A stretch of 64,000 nt of DNA from Pycnopodia helianthoides (lineage: Eukaryota > Echinodermata > Asteroidea > Forcipulatida > Asteriidae), in the NCBI GenBank assembly GCA_032158295.1, contig CM063255.1, positions 4,245,501-4,309,500 on the forward strand, written 5' to 3'. The notes under the pieces were generated by a model, which saw nothing but the letters and a program-made list of their open reading frames with translations, searched no databases and was not told where the DNA came from. The position numbers and the translations under genes were made by a program. Of this stretch, positions 56,395 through 64,000 are shown one piece after another (the stretch's first letter is position 1; each line of letters begins with the position of its first letter).

Positions 56395-57075
56395 CTCTAC
56401 CGCGTTTAAACCGAGGTTGACCGAGTCACCCCGGAAATGTCATATTCGATATAAAACCTCGTGACCGAGTCACCACGAGACTTTCCGACTTGAATCCGAT
56501 ATATCCAGCGTGAAATATCACACCGATGTTGACCGAGTCAACCCAAGACTTTCCGACGTGAATCCGATATATCCCGAACGTGAAATATCACACGGATGTT
56601 GACCGAGTCATCTGGGGATTTTCCGGCGATAGTGACCGAGTCATTCCGGAGATTTCCGACTTAAATGTGAATCTTCCCTGGAATTGTCCCACTGATTTCG
56701 ACCCACTCATTCGGGAGAATTTCCGGTTTGTTTTTCAATCTCAAACCGATGTCGGACGAGTCATCCCGAAGATTTTCGATTTGAATCCGAATCTCAGTAG
56801 TGAAAATTCACACTGTTGTTGACCGATTCATTCCGTAGATATCCGATCGTAGTTCCGAAACTCCCACGTGAAGTGTCACACCGAGGTTGACCGAGTCATT
56901 CCGGAGATTTCCGACTTGGATCCGAATCGTTTCGATTCGAGTCTTCCCCGTTAAAAATGTCTCACCGATGGCGACCGAGTCATCTCGGAAATGACCAACT
57001 CGAATCCGCCAAGTCGCTTGAATCCGAGTTACGAAAGTCACTCCGATATTAAACGAGTCAGGTTCCGGAAACTAA
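56395..57075 (+). repeat. Degenerate tandem array, GACCGAGTCA units
   Basis: GACCGAGTCA recurs at 56419, 56463, 56531, 56601, 56633, 56889 and 56973, with variants at 56754, 56819 and 57053, mostly 66-84 bp apart. Each is followed by CCGGAGATTTCCGACTTGAA-like and ATCCGATATATCC-like blocks. Confidence 0.85.
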
Positions 57076-57325
57076 TCTTGATCACTTTATCCGAGTTGCA
57101 ACCAATAATGCCGAAACAACAACAGACAGAAAAGTGTCAACAACTCTCCGCAGCAACCGCAGAAAACCTTTCTATCATAAAAAAAAATGTCCTGTTTTTA
57201 ATTGTCCGGTGGAGGAAGTCCCTAAGCGTTATTCATTGTGTTTTAGGTAAATACGTGTACCTTAAAATAGCATAAAATAACTTTGCACTTTTGAAATGAC
57301 CGTCAGACCTTTTCAATGTTGAAAC

Positions 57326-57328
<3 letters not shown>

Positions 57329-57356
<28 letters not shown>

Positions 57357-57745
57357 AGGGACTTGTAATGCGCACATATCCACCCTGCTGGGTGCTCAAG
57401 GCGCAGTAAAACAAACAGAAAGAAGGTGAAAACAGTGAAATGAATTATCAAAAAACATGTGACATAAGATACGTTTTAAGCAGAGATTTAAATTTAGTTA
57501 AACAGTGGCAGGATCTAAGTTAGAGTGGCAGAGAATTCCAAATACGGGGGCCGCTACAGAAAAAGATCTTGCACCCCAAGTTCGCTTGAAAATGGGTTCC
57601 TTCAGGAGTAACAAGTTGCTGGATCTAAGAGGTTCTGGATGGAGAGTAATTCAGTGATATAGGGAGGAACCTTGTTGTTTAGGGCTTTGTGGACAGTAAT
57701 CATGAGTTTGAAGATGATCCTATGGGAGACAGGGAGCCAGGGAGT
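57329..57745 (-). mobile_element. LINE 3' end with RT C-terminus and (TTA)n tail
   Basis: The minus strand reads IIFKLMITVHKALNNKVPPY, then T-W-G-A-R-S-F-S-V-A-A-P and, after a frameshift, R-I-W-N-S-L-P-L, then F-K-S-L-L-K-T. This is the canonical end of a CR1/L2-like reverse transcriptase. A 3' UTR with GTGCGCATTACAAGTCC-type sequence and a TTA tail follow. Confidence 0.85.
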
Positions 57746-58369
57746 TCTCTCAGAATGGGTGTAATGTGGCAGAACTTTCTTGATAAAGTAACAACTATGA
57801 GGTTAATGTGTTTGTCGAAAGAAGCCTTAGTTACTATTTTGATTGCCATAAAACTATTTATTTGTATCAACAGTCGTTCCATTCATACTGTGAAAAAATC
57901 CTCCCTCAAAAAATGATGTCAAGAGAAGATGGCGTTTGAGTGTGATTCATGATCTCCATTCTATTGTCAATATTAATGGAATCAATGGTCTGATATCTAA
58001 ATGGTTCACACTTCGAGGCTCGTGAATAACGCCAGATACCGGCCTTGAGCGCCTGGCAGGATCCCGCCAGATGTACCTTTGACCTCGTGTCCCATTCACA
58101 CGGACGGTTATTCGGGCTTCAGGCCCAGTGTTCTTGTCTGAAACCCTGACCGCAAAGCAAGCGTAAGTTAAAATAATTGAGGGAGCCTAGCTAGCCTGAG
58201 CCGATTTTGGAGCCGAAGCCGTGAATTTGAAAAGGGCCGTAGTGTATTACTACGTATACACACATTACATAGTGAATAAGACAATATTACATACAAACAT
58301 TATGCACACGTGCATGCAGCAAACGATCGAAGGTGGGTAGCTGACAAACTAAGTCACTTTGGAGCGGAC

Positions 58370-59115
58370 CAATCATAACACAGATATGGAAAGCTTACGT
58401 CACTGCATGTTTATCCAATGAAATAATTGGGCCTATGAGACCAGCGGCAGCCGTCGATTTCATCAAACTCTTCCTAACTTAGGATTAATCTTAGGACTAA
58501 GGACGAGTTAAGTTCCGTATCCATAGACGTTAGGACGCATTGAACCCATCCTAAGTTAGGACGAGTTACTCATCCTAACTCGAGATAGGATTAATCCTAG
58601 CGCTTCGTGAAATTGGCTGCAGTTCCTGTCTTTATCATTGCATGTAAAGCCAGAAGACCAGTCTAATTGAATGGTAGACTTTTGGGCGCAAGGTGGCAGC
58701 AGACATATCAAGTAAAATGTCCATCGTTCACGTAATTCTAGACATGCGAACATTTCTGAGAACAATGTAGTTTACTCTGTCGGAACACCTGGATTCCTAT
58801 TGTTGAAGTCCTCGGTTTGAATAGGTAGACAAACACAGATAATCATAACACAGATATGGAAAGCTCGTGTCTCTGCATGTTTATCCAGTGAAATAATTGG
58901 GCCTATGAGACAGGTTCCTGTCTTTATCCTTGCAGGTAAAGCCAGAAGACCAGTCTAATTTAATGGTAGACTTTTGGGCGCAAGGTGGCAGCAGACATAT
59001 CAAGTAAATGTCCATCGTTCACTTAATTCTAGACATGCGAACATTTCTGAGAACAATGTAATTTACACCTGGATTCCTGTTGTTGAAGTCCTCGGTTTGA
59101 ATAGGTAGACAAACA
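58370..59115 (+). repeat. Tandem duplication, one copy interrupted by a MITE
   Basis: AATCATAACACAGATATGGA to GGTAGACAAACACA is present twice: 58370-58845 and 58845-59115. The two are about 95 percent alike, but the first holds the 58446-58622 MITE and the second does not. Parts of the unit also match 39835-39980 and, inverted, 8860-8990 and 31440-31510. Confidence 0.85.
58446..58622 (-). mobile_element. MITE with AGGATTAATCC interior, second copy
   Basis: Reverse of 34307-34483: GCAGCCGTCGATTTCATCAA at the left and CGCTTCGTGAAATTGGCTGC at the right. The neighbouring repeat unit supplies the empty site (CCTATGAGACAGGTTCCTG). Confidence 0.9.
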
Positions 59116-59119
59116 CACA

Positions 59120-60104
59120 ACATTGTTTAACCACCTGCAATCGGGCACCTGCCATTGTCCCTCTTTTATTTGTACCTTTACTTTTTGACAACAGCTCCAA
59201 TTGCTATTTGTGCACGCTTTCCAACTGGGGACATTTCCCCAACCGGGAACCCTATTGTCCTCTTTTGTTATAGGTTCTCCTATAAGTGTGTAATGACCTC
59301 CAATCGTGGATCCTCCTTTGTTCAACTCTTTGTCCTGACAAACGTGGGCCCATTGTTTTCCTTTGTGATAGCAAACGTGGACCTATTGTCCCTTTTGTTG
59401 TAGGCCTAAGTCCTCGGTTTGAATGTCACTATCGCAAGTTTGTCAACTCTCTGAGTGTTACTGCCAGCGTCACTGCGCCCTCTCGAGTAAATTGTTGAAA
59501 AACAAAAAAACTCAGTTTTGCACGCTCTTCCACAGTTTGTATAAATGTTTATTAATATTGCTGTTTTTAGTCAATTTGCTTTAATTAACAAACAAAATAT
59601 TTTTCCCAAAGTTAGGGCTCTGTGATACATTTATCTTGTTCTACCGAGAGGTTCTTCCTTACCGGGAGAAATGGTTTCTATGACAACAACAACAAATCCG
59701 TAGTTTTGCAGCTTACAAGCTAGCTTACAAGCTAATCATTCCCTCTAATTACTATTACACGACACGGTGGGGGAAAATGATCCAGTTGTCAAGGCAACAT
59801 CAGTTTGTTATGCCGCTATATACACGTCACTGAAATCATGACGTCAGAAGACTCTCCCTCTTCGCGTGAGCGGCTTCGAGAATAACCGCTTAATAACAAA
59901 AACACGGCGATGATCGAAGAACCTTTAATCATCTATTTTTGGTCTCGATTATTAATTCCTTCAATTGGCACAAGAGCCAGCTAGCTGCCTTCCTGAGAAA
60001 TGTTTCCTTGTAACATACTATGATTTGTGAGAAAATTGTCCTTGTCACAATATTTTATTTCGATTTTTCTAAATCGAAATATGCACACGAACGTGTACAA
60101 AATA

Positions 60105-60135
<31 letters not shown>

Positions 60136-60420
60136 GGTATTTCACCTCATTTGTCTAATGTTTTGATGGGTGTGCATATTGGTTTCATGCTAGAACGATG
60201 GTCATTGTGGAAAACATACCTTGAAAAAAATGTTGGCCTGAATTGTTGTAATTTTTTTTTAAACGAGTCAAAACAATTAGTTTTCATTTCGCCAAGCCCG
60301 AAAGGTGATGTTTGGAAACAGATAAAACGTAATTCAAATCAAGCTTTTCACGACTTTCTTGTGACACTATATCACCGATTAAGCTGAAAATGTCACAGGC
60401 TTGTTATTTCGTGAAATGAT
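59120..60420. other. Gene-free stretch
   Basis: Irregular repeats of CGTGGACCTATTGTCC-like segments between 59140 and 59405, then AT-rich sequence with a (TA)n/T run at 60100-60137. Two open frames near 59029-59403 have no supporting motif. Confidence 0.45.
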
Positions 60421-60424
60421 TTAA

Positions 60425-61165
60425 AGAGAGGGTACACCTTGTTACTCCAAAAGTTAATGACCATAAAAAAAGTACTCGGTGAAAAGCAATGGAGAGCTGT
60501 TGATAATATTATTGATATTATTTTAAGGAACATTACAGAATTGGTTTTTGCTAACAAAACAGTTGCTGGCAGTGTAAGCACTTTATGTAATCGACCATAT
60601 TATGCATAAACTGACAAACCTGTAGAAGTTTGAGATCGATCGGCCATCTGGGTCACGAGAAAATAGCGAAAAACCGATTACACATTTGAATGAAATCATA
60701 TAGGTTCAACAAATGAATAAAACGCTCAGTGAGCGATAAACTCCAATCGGAAAATTAGTTTAATCATTTCTCATCAAATATGGCATTTCAGACAAAAATA
60801 TTTCAAGGGATGTTTTCTACTATCATCATCATTAGACCATGTAAGTTTTATGTCAATCTGTGATCAAAAAGTTTTATTTTACAAGTTTTGTTCTTACCGA
60901 TCCTGTAATGTTCCTGTAACATTTAATGAAAGAGGTAAATTTTCGGGTGAGAAAGGCCGGCTACAGACATGAAGCCTTCCTTGGGCATCTGAAAGCACAC
61001 AATTCTATGGAACAGAAGTATTTTTTTCTGTCAATATTTTCTTGTAACTTCGATGACTAACTTAACCAAATTTTTCACAGGTTTGTTATTGTGTGCATAT
61101 GTTTGGATACACCATGTGAGGATATTGGTCTTTGATAATTACCAAAAGTATTCCCTCCTTTAAAG
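60425..61165 (-). mobile_element. MITE family B copy split by a family A insertion
   Basis: 60425-60520 is a B end (GAGGGTACACCTTGTTACTC, then AGCAATGGAGAGCTGTTGAT). 60922-61165 resumes with GAGAAAGGCC, CATCTGAAAGCACACAATTC and AATTACCAAAAGTATTCCCT plus CCTTTAA. A complete family A element lies between. Confidence 0.75.
60521..60921 (+). mobile_element. MITE family A, complete copy nested in family B
   Basis: TTAAGGAACATTACAGAATT at the left and GATCCTGTAATGTTCCTGTAA at the right. Both terminal bases are slightly worn, so it is older than the 52586 copy. Confidence 0.88.
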
Positions 61166-62080
61166 CACATATAACAAGAGCTCTCCTCTCCCAGTACCTG
61201 ACGAAGCTCATTCTCGAATGGTCGGTCAGCAATTATTATATTTACACTACTCTACTTAAAAAAACAAATCATCATTTCTGTCTTTGTCAAACCGGTCTGT
61301 CTGTACGTTCTTGTTCCTGTGTACTTTCTGTTTGTCTGTCCGTCATGCATCTCACCCCCAGCCCCGGCTTCTAGAAGATGTCTCGATACTTGTTTAATAT
61401 TCTGCCTCGTAAAAATTTATTTGGTTATGCATTGTTTAAATTTTCATAAAGTATGGAAATAAATGTGAGTTTTAATGGAATGCGTTTGGCATGGGTGTCA
61501 GTGTGGATGCTGGTCTTTGCTTCTTTTTTGCTTTGTTTATGCAAGCTTGCCCCAAGAAAGGCTAATAAAAGCCACTCTTGGTAAGGGGCTGTACAAGAAG
61601 ATAAATTGTTAAATGTGAACATTGCCAATATTGTCCATAAGCTTAAACAACATATTGTTACCACCTGATTTGATGCAATTCATGAATGTGTTGTGTTCAC
61701 TAGAGTAGGCCTGCAGAAGAGAAATAATTTGCTCTACCGACAAACCGTTGATCTGCACGGCTCCAATAAAAAAAACTGTCCCAAGTCCAGCTGTGTCATC
61801 CTGCTTCGCAATAAAAACACCAAGACGAATCTCATGGGGAGTTTGTTTAGAAAATTAATCACCGCAGCACGAACCATCCATCCCATGAGCAATGTATCTA
61901 TAACAAATGCATTCCCTAGTTAATCATTGACAGTCGATGCTCATTTATACTTTTCTGTCAGTTTCTGTCGATGAGAAAACGGTTTCTTGACTAATAGAGA
62001 TCGTGCAAGTCTTGCGCGTATTCAAACATTTGGGGTTTTTCCAACTTTTAATTGATTGCCTTCTCACCATAGATGGATTG
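61166..62080. other. Gene-free stretch
   Basis: Short open frames only (61132-61374, 61425-61664, 61693-61923), none with a recognised domain or plausible splice sites. Confidence 0.4.
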
Positions 62081-62082
62081 CA

Positions 62083-62158
62083 CATGACGTCATTGACCAC
62101 CATCTTTGATGACGTCATTGAGCACCATCTTTGATGACGTCGGTGACCACCATCTTTG
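62083..62158 (+). repeat. Three 25-bp repeats each holding a TGACGTCA-type site
   Basis: GATGACGTCATTGACCACCA plus TCTTT is repeated three times. Copies 1 and 2 hold a full TGACGTCA palindrome (the CRE/ATF consensus); copy 3 has TGACGTCG. Binding is not shown. Confidence 0.8.
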
Positions 62159-62628
62159 AATAAGAGCAATAGAAACGCGCACGCGTGTACGCGCTGCGCT
62201 CAACCCTCAGCAAATGGTAGGCCTTTCACGCATGTAAGTTTCACCAACGATGGCGGCCAATGCATGGAGTGCGGGAGGTCTGCCATGATGTAGTACTATA
62301 GCCTATGCACTGTGAACGTACATGATAGGTGAGCCGCGTAGGGCCATTTTTAATTGTACGACTGGCAATCCAGCGACCGTTTCGTAGCACCTTCGGGCAG
62401 GTTCTAACGTGTGAGCGTAAACGATTTCTCAAAGCACTAAGATTCATCTTAAGATGGGTTGCCAGTATTACCATAGTGATTTGCTTAGCATCTAAGATTG
62501 ATTTGCACTTAAGATCATTATTTACTCTTTGTGAAATCGGCCCCTGCTGGTTTAAGTTCTCAAGCGTGACAATCAATACAATAGTGACGTCATCTGAGAA
62601 GTGTCCATTCTGATGTTTGTTGGGTGTA

Positions 62629-62772
62629 TGTGGGTTTGTGTTTGTTTGTTGTTTGGGTGTTTGTTTTTGTTTGTTTGTTTGTTTGTTGGGGTTTGTTTGT
62701 TGTTTGTTTGTTTGTTTGTTTGTTTTTGTTTGTTGTTTGTTTGTTTGTTTGTTTGTTTGTTTGTTTGTTTTG
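62629..62772 (+). repeat. (GTTT)n microsatellite
   Basis: Imperfect GTTT tetranucleotides with GTTGTTT interruptions. Open frames in both directions here are artefacts. Confidence 0.95.
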
Positions 62773-62935
62773 TTTGAAGAAATACATTCGAATGATGAAA
62801 TAGTGACTGTCGGTAAAATTACACACAAACGTATGTCAGCTTTGGAGCCGGAAGTGTAGCTTAAGCGTTGGGTGTCAGCAGATACGCACGCTCGTGACGT
62901 AATTACTTACCAACAGGGGTGACAATTTGCTCAGA

Positions 62936-63308
62936 CTTGCACCTGAACGGCAACACAAAACTTCAAAGGAAGCAATAACGAGGTAGCTTAACCGCTGCAA
63001 TTGACCCAATTTAACAGACGTCATCATCTGTTCGACCCCCTCACAATGTTTTATTTTTATTTTATTTGGGGGGGGGGGTGGGGGTTGTATTATTATTTTT
63101 CTATGGCTCAAATTATGGCAAGCGGTTATAAAAGCCTCATTGCCTAAAATACACACTACACATTGTTATAGCACGGAGGCGTTGACTCCCATAATAGCAA
63201 AACCAAGATTACCATGATGATGACGTCTGTTAAATTGGGTCAATTGCAGCGGTTAAGCTACCTCGTTATTGCTTCCTTTGAAGTTTTGTGTTGCCGTTCA
63301 GGTGCAAG
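62936..63308. repeat. Perfect 93-bp inverted repeat with a 187-bp spacer
   Basis: 62936-63028 (starting CTTGCACCTGAACGGCAACA) is the exact reverse complement of 63216-63308 (ending TGCCGTTCAGGTGCAAG). The spacer holds a T/G-rich run (63050-63085). The pairing ends sharply at both edges. It is probably a recent non-autonomous transposon or a palindromic rearrangement. Confidence 0.93.
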
Positions 63309-63382
63309 CTAAAACCATTAGGCTACACATTGTGTGTTTACCCACGTCGTGAAGTTTGGGGGCACTACCGTCAATTAAAATG

Positions 63383-63575
63383 CCCTTTGTCATTTCATAG
63401 AGCTGCTTAAGCACAAAAAGTAGCTAAGCACAACAAATTATGCTTACCAGAATAAGGTTACCAGCCAAAATACCATATCACATGTACAACCTGTCACTGG
63501 TACCTGCTCATTTTTGCTGAGCAGCAAAGTTTTAAGCAATATTTTCTGCTGAAGCAGCTCTATATGAAATTGGGA
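63383..63575 (+). mobile_element. MITE family E, copy 2
   Basis: CATTTCATAGAGCTGCTTAA at the left, GAAGCAGCTCTATATGAAAT plus TGGGAC at the right, about 190 bp, with TTATGCTTACCAGAATAAGG inside. Confidence 0.85.
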
Positions 63576-63750
63576 CGTGTTAGAGTCAAGAATCATCTTA
63601 TAAAAATATTCCCTTATGTCATTTCATTTTTTTTGTTTTATGCAGATTTTTTTAACAGTTCCAGAAACTGTCTCAGAGAGTCGTTACGTTGCAAAGCGTT
63701 TCATGTCGGTAAGTCTTTGCCTCACACACACGCGTATCTGCTCCAAAGCT

Positions 63751-63932
63751 GGGCCCAATTTCATAGAGCTGCTTAAACACAAAATATTGCTTATATTCAG
63801 CTATAAAGCAGAAATGAGCAGGATACCAGTCACAAATTGTACTTGTGACACGGGTAGTAACCTTATTATGGCCAGAATAATTGTGTTGTGCTTAGTTCCT
63901 TGTTGTGCTTATCATCTCTATGAAATTGGGCC
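63751..63932 (-). mobile_element. MITE family E, copy 3
   Basis: GGGCCCAATTTCATAGAGCT at the left and ATCTCTATGAAATTGGGCC at the right. The interior is in the opposite orientation to copies 1 and 2 (CCTTATTATGGCCAGAATAA). Confidence 0.85.
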
Positions 63933-64000
63933 TTGGATATGTTTGTGAGTAATTTTACAAAAACTCACTCATTTCGTTGTTCAAAAACATTTCTTATGCC

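Noticed and set aside
59029..59325. Cys/Trp-containing minus-strand open frame that at first looked like a Sushi or GPS piece
   Set aside because: Cysteine spacing fits neither domain, and part of it lies in a tandem-duplicated repeat.
62241..62859. Lys-Gln-Thr-Asn and Phe-Val-Cys-Leu repeat open frames
   Set aside because: Translations of the (GTTT)n microsatellite.

Overview
The window reads as nuclear DNA of a marine deuterostome, most likely an echinoderm and probably a starfish. It is AT-rich and intron-rich, the splice sites are GT-AG, and it is packed with short non-autonomous transposons. The host domains (SRCR, HYR, Sushi, an adhesion-GPCR 7TM core) are families greatly expanded in echinoderms. 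The phylum call rests on family knowledge and overall look, not on a search.

Two host genes can be supported, both on the minus strand. (1) 27851-45378 holds 18 exons of a large adhesion G-protein-coupled receptor. From the N-terminal side they encode Sushi, one Ig domain, four HYR domains, a hormone-receptor-like motif, a GAIN domain, a GPS with an intact H-L-T cleavage site, and a complete 7TM core with a cytoplasmic tail ending in TAG at 27851-27853. Splice phases agree at every junction except one (35702 to 34745), where a short exon is probably missing from my model. No start codon was found, so the N-terminus lies upstream of 45378, possibly beyond the window. (2) 7858-18080 holds a signal-peptide exon and two almost identical SRCR exons, the product of a 2.54-kb tandem duplication, plus a decayed third SRCR exon at 7395-7512. 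The 3' end of this gene was not found.

Layout: 1-3200, MITEs and a 53-bp satellite; 3450-7370, repeat block; 7395-12780, SRCR tandem duplication; 12780-17800, a copy of the repeat block plus a SINE and a piggyBac-type MITE; 18000-18080, signal exon; 18800-27660, intergenic DNA with MITEs, SINEs and microsatellites; 27851-45378, the receptor gene with repeat-filled introns; 45496-64000, no gene recognised, with MITE clusters (several nested), three or more LINE 3' ends, a long CT microsatellite, a degenerate satellite and strong inverted repeats.

The transposon content is dominated by TTAA-flanked MITEs (called A to D here). Families A, B and C share internal motifs although their ends differ, and they insert into one another at TTAA. 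No intact transposase, reverse transcriptase, rRNA or functional tRNA gene was seen.
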